From positions 39,110,329 to 39,174,328 of the forward strand of contig NW_023601212.1 in NCBI RefSeq assembly GCF_014898055.3: a stretch of DNA of 64,000 nt, written 5' to 3'. The notes under the pieces were generated by a model. That model saw nothing but the letters and a program-made list of their open reading frames with translations, did no database searches and was not told where the DNA came from. This DNA is from Talpa occidentalis (taxonomy: Eukaryota; Chordata; Mammalia; Eulipotyphla; Talpidae). A program made the position numbers and the translations under genes. The number at the start of each line of letters is the position of its first letter. The stretch's first letter is position 1. Shown here piece by piece: positions 42,439-59,055 of this stretch.

Positions 42439-42499
42439 GATTGGTGGGATGTCTAAGACAGTGTAAGACAGTGTAAGATTGGTGGGATGTCTAAGACAG
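42439..42499 (+). repeat. 38-bp tandem duplication
   Basis: A 23-bp block starting GATTGGTGGGATG recurs exactly at 42439 and 42477. Between the copies a 10-bp unit GTGTAAGACA is repeated twice. Confidence 0.9.
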
Positions 42500-42796
42500 C
42501 CGTGGTCTGCAGCATGTGTAACATAGCCCTCCCCCCTCCCCCAACTCCCATGGAGGTGGGGAATGTGTGGGCTGAGATTGTCTGGGGGCAGAGCCCTTTC
42601 ACAAAGGTTTTTAGGGTGATAGATTGTTAAAGAGTAGGAAGCTCCTACATATCTTTGTTCAGTTTGGCAGATACTTTACAACTTGTTTTCTATTTTAGAA
42701 CAGATGGCAACAAAATGCCACTTTTCACTTTTGAGTTTTAGCTGACTGAATGGCTTTTATTTTGGTTTCTCTCCTGTATCTATAGTTTGTAATAGT

Positions 42797-42815
42797 AAAA
42801 AAAAAAAAAAAAAAA
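42797..42815 (+). repeat. A homopolymer (19 nt)
   Basis: Isolated A run without a recognisable SINE body in front of it; I could not find flanking duplications. Confidence 0.85.
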
Positions 42816-43386
42816 GTCACCCAGCCCCAAGCTAGTGAAATGTCCAATTTCTTGAACCATCCCCTAACTGGCCCCTATCCCAGAGGCAGCCATCTCATCC
42901 CTTCCGGGGCTTCCCTCTGGAGAGATTTTCAGGCCTGGAGAGACTGGTAGCATCTGTACTGCCCTTCTTACTCCTTTATTTTCTCCATGTCCCAGCCTGA
43001 GCAGTAATATTTCACACATTGTTCTGTATCTAGCATTTCCTCTAACCCACCATGAGCTCATTCTGTAACCTTTTCTGCAGTGCTTCCTCCTTGTAAATTT
43101 GCAAATAATTAACAAATCCACATGGTCCCAAAGTAGAATGAGAAGAAAAAGGGGCCACAGTAAGAGGCCTCCTGCCTGTCTGCTCCTTTCTTCCTTTTTC
43201 AACATTGTTTCTTACCAGTCTTCCTTGTTGCTATTCCTGCTAGTGAAAATGTATCCTTCCTCCCTCCTTTTCACAGAGGGAGCAAAACTTATGTATGTGT
43301 ATTCTATGCATCCCCCCTTCCCACGCACCCCCCCCTCCAAACCCCCCCCCCACACTGCCCTCTGACCTCTGTTCTCTCTCCTATAG

Positions 43387-43960
<574 letters not shown>

Positions 43961-44689
43961 CGTGGCTGGAGTACCATGAATGAGGGGGAGTTGGAAAGGG
44001 GTGAGGGCAGACATGAGGGGATGGGGCAGAGCAGTTAGGACCTGTGTCCTCCAGGAGGACTTTGGTTTTGCTGAGTTGGAGTTCTTGCCAGAGGGGGGAT
44101 GTGGCCTCTCTCCGTTGCTCACAGCACCCTCTGGCTGCTCCAGGAAGAATAGACTTAAGAATAGTCTAAGAATAGACTTAGAGCCCAGCTTCTGCTCCAC
44201 TGCTTGGAATCCCTCCTCTGACTTTGAGGCTGTGCTCCTCTCTTGCTGTTACAGCCCATACCTTTGAGGGACTTGATACAGCCTCTGTACTGAAAGATGG
44301 AGGAGCCTGCATGCCAGGAATCCCGGGTTCTCTTGCTCAGGGCCCTTCTGGCCTCTGTATTCACTTTCTTAACTGCAAGGGACCCTGGGGCACTCAAAGG
44401 GCTTGGTTAGAGGGGATTTGGAAACTCCCTTCAGCCTTGATAGCAGATAACGCCAAGCATGAGATACCTGCCACTGATATGTCAGAGAGACACTGCCCCC
44501 TCCGGCCATCACAACATGACCCCAAGCCCAACATTGTGCCTATAGGTAGGTCAGAGAAGGTGGGGAGAATGCCTTTATGCTCAGATAGCCTCAAGTGCAT
44601 TCCAAAAAACTATCTACAGAGTAAACATTGGCCCTTTGCAGACTTCCATTGTGTGGCCTGGGGTGAACCTTGGCACACTGGGCAACCAC

Positions 44690-44770
44690 AGGCAAGTGAC
44701 CTCTCTGAGCCTTGCTTTCTTCACCCCAAAAATGAGGATAGCAGTAGCAGCAATCCTGTCATATGGCCAG
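44690..44770 (+). repeat. MIR fragment
   Basis: Sense MIR: GGCAAGTGACCTCTCTGAGC then CTTTCTTCACCCCAAAAATG. Confidence 0.6.
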
Positions 44771-45084
44771 GAGAAACTCCATTTTTCTCCAGAGGCCCTC
44801 CAAGCCCCGTGGAGGTGCACTGCTATCATCTGCAGGCCCCCCATGATGGCTTCTTGAGCATCTTAGGTGCAGGCCGAGGTCCTCCTACAGACTTCAGGCT
44901 GCACAGATAAGCAGAGGCCCCTCTTGTACCCTCTTGACTAGTGGTCACCTCTTTGAAGTACTTGTTGCATGACTTCCTCCTGACCCTTACCTATGAAAAT
45001 AGTCCTCTTTACATGGCACAAAGTGGTCACTGTGAAAATGCTACCTCCCTTTTGTGCATCCCCTCCCCATCTCAGATTTTTCCC

Positions 45085-45354
45085 TTTTTTTTTTATTTTT
45101 TTTTTTTTAAGATTTTATTTATATTTGTGTAGAAGAACTGGGGTATGGGCCAGAAGTACAGGGGATGAAAGAATTCACCAGAGACAGAGTGGGAAGCAGA
45201 ACAGGTGGATCTACTGAAATACACTGCTAAGGGGAGCAGCGGGTGAGACAGGAGAGGTCTGCTGCGCCATATGTGGGTCAGCTCCCTGACTGGGGTTCAA
45301 ACTCAGGCTGTCACAGAGATAGCGCTGAGACTTAACCCCTAGACCACCAGGGAG
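45085..45354 (-). mobile_element. tRNA-derived SINE
   Basis: Minus copy with long T-rich start; TTTTTTCC flank on both sides. Confidence 0.85.
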
Positions 45355-45399
45355 GTTTTTTCCTTACAAGAGTATGACAACATTGGCATCAGTCTGTCC

Positions 45400-45640
45400 C
45401 CCAGTTTTGCTTTTCCTTTTCCCCTTCTTATTAAAGCATCATCACGAGCCTTCCATTTTTCATGGTGCCTGGCATATGTGTTTATTCACAGCTGGAGACA
45501 TGTAGAGGACATTTGAGAACTTTTTGTTTTACTAGATGCTTCTCAGATTTATAGTTGAGCACACATGCAAGAATTCCTGTTGGGCAAATTCCTGAAGGAG
45601 GAATCACTGGATTGTGGAGAATGTGCTCTGAAATTAGACT
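45400..45640 (-). repeat. LINE L1M fragment
   Basis: Antisense L1M: GAGCACACATGCAAGAATTC, GGCAAATTCCTGAAGGAGGA then ATCACTGGAT. Confidence 0.55.
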
Positions 45641-46084
45641 CCATCTCGCCATCTTGGGCTCCAGAGAGATGTTGTCACTCCTCGTGCCCTGTGGCCCACC
45701 CTAATTGGTTTCTGGACTCACTCCCTCGGGCTGCACACAGGCTGGTGTGGTGTGTGGGTCATGGGAGCCGGTGCTAGAAGAGCTGACTGATGTCACTTTT
45801 ATCATCATCATCATCACAGCGTATCACTTGGTTTGGCTTCTCTACCCCAGCACAGCTTGGTCATTGCTCCGTGTCCACCCTGTCCTCTTCCCCATCTGCC
45901 CCATCCTGTCTGTAGCATGCAGGTCGTTTAAAGGCCCCCAGCAGGTTGTTTCCCCGGGCAGAATGATGGGAGTATTTTTCAGAACAACTCTCTTCTCTTG
46001 GCTTTTGTGCTTTGCACGTGAGTCTGCCCCCTTCTAGAACAAGGAACAGGAATGTGTGTTCTTTAGAAGTGTACCTGAGGCTAT

Positions 46085-46770
46085 AAACTCACAATCACTG
46101 CTTTCTAATGATATCACTTGTGGCCAAATACCACAAACTGGGTGTCTTAGACAACAAAAATTTTTCTCATCGTTCTGGTTGCTGAAAGTCAAGATTGAGG
46201 TGTTGGTTCCCTCTGAGGGTTTCTGGTGGTTTGCTGGCAGTCTTTGGTGTTCCCAGCACCTGCCTTCATCTTCACATGGAGCTCTCATTGTATGTCCAAT
46301 TTGCCCCCTTTTTTGCATTTAAAGATTTATTTATTTTTGCATACAAGAATTTGGGTACAGGCCGGAGGTGCAGGGGATGAGAGGAGTTGCAAGAGACAGA
46401 GTAGGGAACAGAACAGGCGGATTGACTGAAATGAACTGCTAAGGGGAACAGCAGGTGAGTCAGGAGAGGTCTGCTGTGCCATGTAGGTAGCTCCCTGGCC
46501 GGCTGGGGATCGAACTTGTGCTGCAGTGGCTGCAGATATCTTCACCGTCCTGTGCTTAACCCCTTGTGCCACCAGGGAGACCCTAATTTGCCCTTTTTAC
46601 TAAAGACAACAGTTACACTGGCTTAAGGGCCCAGCCTACTCGAGTATGACTTCACCTTAACCAAACTAATTACATCTGCAATGACTCTTTTTCTAAAAAG
46701 AGGTCACATTCTGAGGTCCTGGAGGTTAGGTCATCAACATGAATTTGAGGGAACACAGTTGACCCTCTGA
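46085..46770 (-). mobile_element. MLT1-type MaLR LTR, split by a SINE
   Basis: Antisense MaLR text: AATACCACAAACTGGGTGTC, GTTCTGGTTGCTGAAAGTCA, and after the SINE TTACATCTGCAATGACTC and GGTCACATTCTGAGGTCCTG. Ancient, shared by placental mammals. Confidence 0.7.
46315..46584 (-). mobile_element. tRNA-derived SINE inside the MaLR LTR
   Basis: Minus copy. Duplication AATTTGCCCCCTTTTT / AATTTGCCCTTTTT (46298, 46585). Confidence 0.9.
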
Positions 46771-47335
46771 CAATTGATAAGGAAGTGCTGTGAGCACGGT
46801 ATGGATTCTTGAACCCCCTGGAGGCTACCACTTGTATGCAGTGTGTCCTCCTGCAGCTAGCAGAAGGTGGCTGAAGTCACCATTGTCCACTTGGTAGTCC
46901 ATGCTGTGGTGCTGTGTCTCATGACTTTGAGCCTGGTTTGACCTTCAGTCAGGGTACCCCTTTCCAGATGTAGTATTAACATAGGCCTGTGTGGTCTCTG
47001 GGAAGGAAATCCAGTTTACACAGCATCCATTGATGTGGGCCAGGGGCGTCTAGGAACCTGGGACACCTTGCATCTGCCCCCCCACCAGTGTGAGGGGAAG
47101 CCCTGTTTATCAGCAGCTGAGCTTGCTGCCCTGGTAGTTTGCTGGCATCAATCATTTTGTCCATAAAAGAACTTCAGGGTTAATGTGGCAGTCACAGCAA
47201 GGGCTGGTCACCACTGGGGCCACTCTCCTGAGGAAACTCCACATACTACTTGAGTAGATCAAGAATTTGATGAGTGGGAATGATTAAGGCAGACAGTGCA
47301 AGGGATTGAGGGGAGCAAATAGAGATGCTTCTAGA

Positions 47336-47603
47336 GGCTTCCCTGGTGGCGCAGGGGGTTAAGACACAACCTATGAAGCTGTCCACAGCCACTGCAGCAT
47401 GAGTTTGATCCCTGGCCAGGGAACTACCCACACGGAGCAGCAGACCTCTCCTGACTCACCCACTGCTCCCCTCAGCAATGTATTTCAGTCAATCTGCCTG
47501 TTATGCTCCCTACTCTCTGGTAAATCCTCTCACCCCCCCCTCCCCCACCTCTGGCCTGTATCCCAGTTCTTGTATGCATAAATAAATGAATCTTTTTTTA
47601 AAA
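47336..47603 (+). mobile_element. tRNA-derived SINE
   Basis: Plus copy of the older subfamily; ATGCTTC flanks on both sides. Confidence 0.88.
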
Positions 47604-47919
47604 ATGCTTCAAAAAACCAAAATGCTAATAACTGTCCCCGTTCTGTACTGCTCACATTGTCATGCTACTAATAAGCTGATAAGCAGCACTTAGAGGTACT
47701 TTGTAAGAACTGGGCTGGATGCTGAGGTGGCCATGTGTGGCATTACCATATTTCATCAATTATATGAGGCCTTAAAAATTTAACTTCTCTGAAATCAAAA
47801 GTTTAGGTGAATTGCCATTTAATTGGTAGCATTCTTTATCTTCTGTGGGTACACAAGTTAATAGTGCATTATAGAATCAGTGATTTCTTGCGCTTAATGA
47901 TACCTAGAAACTCCTTGAA

Positions 47920-48030
47920 TCCTCACAGACACCCTGTGTTGTAGATGCTATTACAGTCTACACACTTTGCAGATCAAGAAACTGAGGCCAAGATGGACAA
48001 AGCTTCCTGTGTAAGACCTCACAGCCCATC
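47920..48030 (-). repeat. MIR fragment
   Basis: Antisense MIR: GCAGATCAAGAAACTGAGGC and flanks. Confidence 0.6.
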
Positions 48031-48380
48031 CATGGTAATGTCCCGACCTGAACAGATTGGAAGGTGGCTGAAACCACCTGAATTGTGTGGAGGGGCTGCC
48101 TTAACACCCCAGTCAAACCTCAGGGCAGATGTGACTGAGCTGTGATCCCTACATCTCACTCTTGTCATCTGCAAAGTGGGGAGTAAAAACTGCCCCACTC
48201 CCCCAAATTCAATCAATGAATAAACCATAGCAGGCCTGCTGCGTAGTGAGTGCTTGTAATAGGCACCTCCTGTGTGTTGTTGATTTGTTTTGACCTATGC
48301 ATACATTTTGCTGCTAAAAAAAGTAAGCCATGGCTTGACTCAGGACCTAACCTAGAGCCATGTTGAAACCTTGGTTTTGA

Positions 48381-48680
<300 letters not shown>

Positions 48681-48894
48681 TAGAAGATGTAGACAAATTT
48701 ACATGGGCAAATATCCCCAGTCTGTTGTAGGAGGGGGAAAAAAGCAGGTTAGGAGAGCAGCATGTGTAACATAACATAGAAGTGATACTTTGTACTTCTT
48801 ACTGTAAGAAATGGTACACTAGTCAAGGTGTGCCTTTGCACAGAATCTCCAAGGGTGTTTGCAAAAATGTCAGTGCTGGGATTTTGGGGATTTT

Positions 48895-49163
48895 TTTTTT
48901 TTTTTAAAGATTTATTTATTTATTTATACAAGCACTGGATACAGTCAGAAGCGGGGGAGGGTGAGAGAATTCATCAGAGCCAGAGCGGGTTGCAGAACAG
49001 GCAGATTGACGAAATACACCACTGAGGGGAGCAGCGGGTGCAGCAGGAGAGGTCTGCGCGCCATGTGGGACCCTCGCCTGGCGCCCGGGGATCGAACCGG
49101 CGCTGCAGAGGCTGCAGGCAGCTTCGCAGCCCAGCGCTCGACCCTTGTGCCACCGGGGAGGCC
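48895..49163 (-). mobile_element. tRNA-derived SINE, young subfamily
   Basis: Minus copy. Near-perfect duplication CTGGGATTTTGGGGATTTT / CTGGGATTTGGGGGATTTT (48876, 49164). Confidence 0.92.
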
Positions 49164-49250
49164 CTGGGATTTGGGGGATTTTAAGCTGTCTTGAAGTTTG
49201 ATAGCTTTCACGGTAGGTACATATCATTTATGATATAAAAACTAACAAAG

Positions 49251-50141
49251 GGCCACCCTGGTGGTACAGCAGGTTGAGCACAGCGCTGTGAAGCTGTCTG
49301 CAGCCTCTGCAGCACGGGTTTGATTCCCGGCCATTCAGGGAGATTCCCACATGGCACGGCAGACCTCTTCTGTCTCGCCCGCTGTTCCCCTCAGGTGTAT
49401 TTTAGTCCATTTGCCTGTTCCGCTCCCCGTGTTGTCTCTGGTGAATCCTCTCACCCTCCCACACCTCTGGCCTGTACCCCAGCTCTTGTATAAAAATAAA
49501 TAAATCTGGGCCTCCCCGGTGGTGCAGCGGGTGAAGCTGTCCGCAGCCTCTACAGCGTGGGTTCAATTCCCAGCCAGCCAGGGAGCTACCCACATGGCAC
49601 AGCAGACCTCTCCTCCCTCACCTGCTGTTCCCCTCAGCAGTATCTTCGGTCTGTCTGCCTGTTCTGCTCCCCGCTCTCTCTGGTGAACTGTCTCGCCCTC
49701 CTGCACCTCTGACCTGTATCCCAGTTCTTGTATAAATAAATAATTTTTTTTGAGAATTTTTTTTTTTAAGATTGATTTATTTATTTATACAAGCACTGGG
49801 TACAGTCAGATGTGCAGGGGTGGGGAGTGGAGTGGGGGGGGAGGTGAGAGAATTCACAGGAGCCAGAGTGGGGAGCAGAACAGGCAGACTGATGAAGTAC
49901 ACTGCTGAGGGGAGCAGCAGGCGCGGCAGGAGAGGTCTGCGCGCCATGTGGTACCCTCACTGGTGGCCGAGGATCAAACCGGGGCTGCAGAGGCTGCGGG
50001 AGCTTCACAGCCCAGCGCTCAATCACTGCACTACCTGGGAGGTCCTAAGTAAATAAATCTTTAAAAAATAAATAAAGCAAATATTGTCTAAAAAAATTTA
50101 AAAAATGATAAATATGTAAAATAAAAAAATAAATCTTTTAA
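49251..50141. mobile_element. Cluster of three SINEs, serially inserted
   Basis: Plus copy 49251-49507, plus copy 49508-49745 at its tail, then minus copy about 49756-50045 in the second tail. A-rich tail remnants follow (50046-50141). An outer duplication AAAAACTAACAAAG / AAAAACTAGCAAAG (49237-49250, 50142-50155) brackets everything. Confidence 0.85.
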
Positions 50142-50149
50142 AAAAACTA

Positions 50150-51160
50150 GCAAAGTTCTTTTCTATAAAAGAATAGAAGCTAAAAGGCAAAACACCCATA
50201 ATTCTTACATCCAGAGGCAACTCGGGTTAACACCTGGATGTGTCTTTTATTTCTGTGCAGATGGGTAAGCCCCTTGTATACACAAACAGCACATACGTTC
50301 ATCCTTACTTGTGTGCACATATATGTGTATTTTTAATTTTTAAGTAATTTTATATGTATTTTTAAAAGGATGAAAATAATACTGTTTATTGAATACTTTA
50401 AGACTGACAGTAGGTACTTCATGTGTATTATTATTAATACATTTACAGCAAACTGATGAGGTAGATGTTCTTATTACCCCCAATTTACAGATAAAAACAT
50501 TGGGGCTCAGAGGGTTAAGTATTTTCTATAGATATTGAATGGCTAGGATTTAATCTTGGCTGTCTGACCCTAAATCTTACTAAGTTTTTTACTGAAGTAA
50601 CATTGGTGTATAACATCATAATGGGTTTCAGTTGCAGAGTCTTATAAATCAGCATCTGTTCACTACCAGAAGTCTGGCTTCCATCCTTCACCATATATGA
50701 TTCCTTTGACCTAGTATACCCAACATCCCTTCCCCCTTCCCCTCTTGGGAACCACTGTTTTGTTCTGACGGTCTAAGAATTTGTTTTTGTTTTACTTGTC
50801 ATTACTTTTGTTTCTTTGTTTTCCACATGAGTAAAACCAGTGTTTTGCCTTTTTCCTACATACATAGCTAAGGGGAAAAAAATTATAACCTGCTTTTTTC
50901 ATATGGCAGCCATCTTACCAGACTAGTCATACACATTGCATGCATTGTTAGTAGTAAAACAATCTTATGGATGTCCCACCATGCATTGAACCAGTTACTC
51001 ATTGAGCATTCAGGTGTTTTTCACACTTTCCAACAGTTATGAATAGTTCTATGAATGTAACTCTTTGTTAATTCCGCAAGAAAAATTTCTAGAACATTTT
51101 AAACTACCAGGTGACAGTATGTTTTTGGAGAGTCTCGATTTGTATTGCCAAGTAGTCCAT
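50150..51160 (-). repeat. LINE L1M fragments
   Basis: Several antisense L1M pieces: ACTGAAGTAACATTGGTGTA, CTTGGGAACCACTGTTTTG, CACTTTCCAACAGTTATGAA, CTCTTTGTTAATTCC. Confidence 0.6.
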
Positions 51161-51181
51161 AAGAAAAATTTACATGAATTC

Positions 51182-51520
51182 ATCACTTTTTTGGCCCTTT
51201 TTTTGTTTTAATTTGAAGATTTGTTTTTATTTATTTATGCATGGAAGAACTGAGGTCTAGACCAGAGGTACAGGGAGTGAGATTCACCAGAGACAGAGTG
51301 GGGAGCAGAACAGGTGGATCTACTGAAATATACTGCCGAGGGGAGCAGCAGGTGAGACAGGAGAGGTCTGCTGCACCATGTGGTCAGCTCCCTGGCCAGC
51401 TACCTGACATTCGAGCTCATGCTCCGTGGCTGGCAATAGCTTGATAGTGCTGAGACATTAACCCCTGCACCACCAGGGAAGCCCCTCACTTCTCAGCCTT
51501 TTGATTAATATCAAGTGTAG
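51182..51520 (+). pseudogene. U2 snRNA 5'-end retropseudogene, split by a SINE
   Basis: 51486-51520 matches the first ~35 nt of U2 snRNA (TCACTTCTCAGCCTTTTG ... ATCAAGTGTAG). A decayed partial copy of the same 5' end starts at 51182 (ATCACTT...GGCC..TTTT), separated from it by the SINE at 51212-51485. Direct repeats of 21 nt with one mismatch lie outside (51162-51182 and 51519-51539). The U2 homology stops abruptly without a poly(A) tail. Confidence 0.7.
51212..51485 (-). mobile_element. tRNA-derived SINE inside the U2 fragment
   Basis: Minus copy ending CCACCAGGGAAGCCCC. The U2 5' sequence on either side serves as its (diverged) target duplication. Confidence 0.85.
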
Positions 51521-51655
51521 AAAAATTTATATGAATTCACATTCCCTCAAAAAGAGAATGTTAGTTTCAAACCATGAAACTGGGTTTCAAAATTTTTTTT
51601 ACATTTTGAGCAAATAATATTGTGCCATATAAAGACAGCCACATTCAGAAGATAA

Positions 51656-53690
<2,035 letters not shown>

Positions 53691-53829
53691 GACGGGGCTC
53701 TTCACCCCCGACATGGCCTTTGAAGCCATTGTGAAAAAACAGATTGTAAAACTCAAAGAGCCAAGTTTGAAGTGTGTTGATCTCGTGGTTTCAGAACTGG
53801 CCACGGTCATTAAAAGGTGTGCCGAGAAG
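53691..53829 (+). CDS. DNM2: DNM2 exon 10b (alternative, stalk)
   Basis: A 139-nt exon equal in length and phase to 10a. It reads [40 protein letters not shown] and KRCAEK. The first 17 residues equal those of 10a; differences concentrate in the second half (IVK for VVK, PSLK for [18 protein letters not shown] for [14 protein letters not shown]), as expected for a diverged tandem exon duplication shared by dynamin genes. The acceptor is acatgacccag, the donor GAAG|gtaata. Human 10b has Lys where Arg stands in IKRCAEK, from memory. Confidence 0.97.
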
Positions 53830-54816
53830 GTAATAGAAGGTTTCATTATTATCACCTATGCATTTGCCCCCTGCCTTCTCCCTCCCATTTGTCAGTGTTA
53901 ACCCAAGCATCTGGGAAATGCTACCTTGGCAGGACCACCCCCCTCCCTCTTCTTGGGCCAGTGTTACTTGGTGACATCTGAACTTTGCATCAGCAGACAA
54001 AAATGGGGGCTTGCATCACATGCATGTTCCACCTTTGCAGTTTTGGTACCAACTGATGGGAGGTGTCAAATGCTATGATAGGCAACAAACAGGACTCAGG
54101 CCTGGAGCCCTTAGAGAAAGAGGGCCTCCCAGCTGTGTCGTAGGAGTGATACACATCATCAGGTTGCAGGCCTGCATGTTCTTAGTTTCAGGCCACTTAA
54201 TGAGTGATTTGGCACACAGCTCAATTTCCCCAACTTACGAACTTGACGCAAACTGCAGAAAGTGGACTTCCTGTGTGTTGGTTTGGTGACCGTTACAAAG
54301 ACGAGAGGCACCAGGGTGTTGGAGGAGCAGGTTCCAATGGTTAGATGATACAGAATGGCTATCTTCAAGGGCGTCCCTCCGAGGTGGGTGGCCCAGATGT
54401 TGCCGCTACTATCCTTAGGCAGGTGCTGCACACTCACGAGCTGGGTAGGAGTCCTCACCCTAAGCCTTAATGGCTCTAGTGACACCAGCCTCCTTCCTCT
54501 CCCCCAGTTCTGGGTGGGAAGCAGATGGTGGTCACTGCTGGGTGGCAGACACACCACCTGCTCTCCCTACACTTTCCACCTCTGAATCACATTTTCTGAA
54601 AGCATTTCTGCTTGTGTGTGGGAACCTCTCAGGCCCACCGTCCTCCAACATCCCCTTCTTATCTCTTGACTGGCACCGTTAGGAGACAGGAAAGGGGTAG
54701 GGGCTCGGTGGGCCACTCATGTATGTCATCTCCCTTTTCCCTGCATTTTCCATGTGGTTCATGTGCTTCCCATGTCATGGGGGCCACTTCAATGCCTCCA
54801 CTCTGCTTCCCCCCAG
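53830..54816 (+). other. DNM2: DNM2 intron 10 (exon 10b to exon 11)
   Basis: A 987-nt intron without any repeat I can name. A pyrimidine-rich end (ctctgcttccccccag) leads into exon 11. Confidence 0.8.
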
Positions 54817-54903
54817 CTCACCTCCTATCCCCGGTTACGAGAGGAGACAGAACGAATCGTCACCACTTACATCCGGGAACGAGAGGGAAAAACCAAGGAG
54901 CAG
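54817..54903 (+). CDS. DNM2: DNM2 exon 11 (stalk)
   Basis: An 87-nt exon, 29 full codons, residues about 446-474: [20 protein letters not shown] then EREGKTKEQ. Arg465 (the R of TTYIRERE), the commonest centronuclear-myopathy site in people, is normal. Three changes from human DNM2 as remembered are Ser447 to Thr, Arg470 to Lys and Asp473 to Glu. The exon starts and ends in phase 0, so it accepts either 10a or 10b upstream. The donor is GCAG|gtatta. Confidence 0.97.
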
Positions 54904-56828
<1,925 letters not shown>

Positions 56829-57664
56829 TAGGTGAAGCATGGAACCATCTTGAGAGTATCTGGAAGCCTCCATGAGCTAAGAGCAGCCCCAGTCCCATTG
56901 TCTATAATGTGCCTCCTGTCGTCAAACTCATCGGGAATGAGCAAGGCAAACAGCATGCAGTGCTTCCTTCCTTGCAGGACTTCTGAGTCTTTCTTCACCT
57001 CATGTATAGTGTACCCTAGGTACCCCCAAATGCAGCCACCCCTTTCATAGAGTATGTCAGTGGTTCAGGGTTGCAGAAGCCACTCTTGGGAAATGCTGCT
57101 CAGGATCTCCATGGGTTCCCTCCCTATAGCATAGATTTGAGACCAGAACCTTCTGTGTACCCAGAAAAGGAACCAGAGTGCAGAACTATGATTTTGGCAC
57201 TAGGTAGAATAAACATACTGTGGTGAGGTCACCCGCTGGTTCTGTCAGTCCCCGAGGTCCCCTCAGCAAGCTTGGACTCCCCAAGGATTGTTTTGATGGC
57301 CCATGGAAGTCTTCTTGCTCTGAGCCCATTAGAATCATCAGAGGCTACCCACCTTTTATTTATTCCCAGATCTTGTGGATGTGCCTTCTAGTGCCATGCC
57401 TTATAATACATAGGAGCAAGCACAGACCCAGGGCCTCACCCTCAAAGGAATGCACCTAGGCAGTTCAGATGGTGTGGTCCATGCTGGGGGCTGTATAGGC
57501 ACCATGGGAGTCCAGAGGGTGGCCTTCTGAGCTGTCTTTGGGCGTCTGACAGGCTTCTTTGAGGAGGAGCTGGGCTAGAGAGTCTCTGTCTAAGTAGTTA
57601 CCTGGGTAGAACAACGCACTCAACACACTTGATCGAGCGGTTACTTTATGTTGGGTACATGGGT

Positions 57665-57700
57665 GGAAGGAAGGAAAGAAAGAAAGAAGGAAAGAAGGAA
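57665..57700 (+). repeat. (GAAA/GGAA)n microsatellite
   Basis: Purine-only tetranucleotide run. Confidence 0.93.
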
Positions 57701-58813
57701 TGGGGGGATGATCAGAAACTCCTCCTGGAATGTAGACAAACGTGGAGATAGCCCTCACTGGATTATCCCTGCTAGGTGTGGGTTTGGGGGGGGTCTCAGG
57801 CAGCACCTTAGAGATAAGGCTCGGCTTCTGGGGAGGCAGCCTCTCCTCCTGTTCCCTCAGCAGCCAGGAGTGTATGGACTGAAAATGTTGGTACCCCCTC
57901 CTTGGTTTACTGCTTTTTTCCTTGTCTTGATATCTTTGCTTCTTATACTTCATCCACAGTTCCTTCTCACAATCTCTCCTGTTTTTCCTTTGACCACTCC
58001 ACTCTTTCCTCTGGATTCCTGGGCCTTCCCACTTCCCCCAGCTGTTACTATACTGAGCAGCTGGTGACCGGGTGGGTATTGCCTGCTGTGTGCCTTTTTC
58101 CTGGTGTGTAAATGGGGACACCCTGGCTGGGGGAGGGCCCAGGGTACCAGGCTCCTCCCAGCCTGGGTAGATGTCCCAGGCACCCGCTGAATAGCTGTGG
58201 AGCCTTTTCCCAGAGCCTTTGGACTTGGTTGATACAAGCCATACTTGAACTCTGCCCCTTCAGATACCACAGGCAGGAATGGTAACAAATTGTACAAATT
58301 GTCACAAGGAAGATGAGATTTGGACAGGAGGTTAGGTGAGGGGCTTGAGAAAGGGAAATAAGGGATGTGGCCTGACAGGACCTTCCCCAGAACATCATGA
58401 CCTCCAGATGTCAGGCAGGAGAGCCTGGGGGCGTATAGGAGGCAGGGAAGGAAAGCTGAGCAGCAGGAGCATGGGGAAACATGACAAAGACCAGGTAGAG
58501 GTGAGAGGCCAGGCCAGAAAGGTCCTATTGGCCAGGGGTAGGCCTTGAGATTCCCTCTCTGCCCTGCTTCAAGAAATCTCTGATTGGGTGAAGGCAAGCT
58601 AAAGGGACAGCCACATGGTTGCCAGGCAAAGATAGGAGCCAAGAAGCTATTAGAAGTAGTCCATCTTGGACCTCACAAGCTTCCAACCATCGCTGTGGGT
58701 GGTCCTACCTCCTTCAGACACTATTGATCAAACTTTGTCGTATACTTGTTGTAGACTGCTTTCTCGCTGCCCTCTAAACACTGAAAACAAGAATTAGAAA
58801 AAAGTCGTATAGT

Positions 58814-58944
58814 GGGCCTTCCCTGGTGGCGCAGCGGTTGAGCGCTGGGTTGCGAGGCTGCCCGCAATCTCTGCAGTGCCAGTTCGATCCCTGGCCACCG
58901 TCGAGGGTCCCACAGACAAACAAACAAACAAACAAACAAAACAT
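58814..58944 (+). mobile_element. 3'-truncated SINE with (CAAA)n tail
   Basis: Only the first ~100 bp of the young subfamily (head GCGGTTGAGCGCTGGGTTGC to GGGTCCCACAGA), then seven CAAA units. Imperfect duplication AAAAGTCGTATAGT / AAAAGCTCTATAGT (58800-58813, 58945-58958). Confidence 0.8.
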
Positions 58945-59055
58945 AAAAGCTCTATAGTAATCTCACCAAGTGTTAGAAAATTGTTGGATAAAATCTCACC
59001 TCCATTCATAATGTTCCAACTTTACTCATCTAGTAGGAATAGAAGCCTATTTCCT

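Noticed and set aside
44224..44910. 228-aa plus-strand ORF
   Set aside because: Starts in debris, spans a MIR fragment, no splice or domain support.
57950..58642. 230-aa minus-strand ORF
   Set aside because: Proline/serine-rich low-complexity translation of an intronic pyrimidine-poor strand, no homology recognised.
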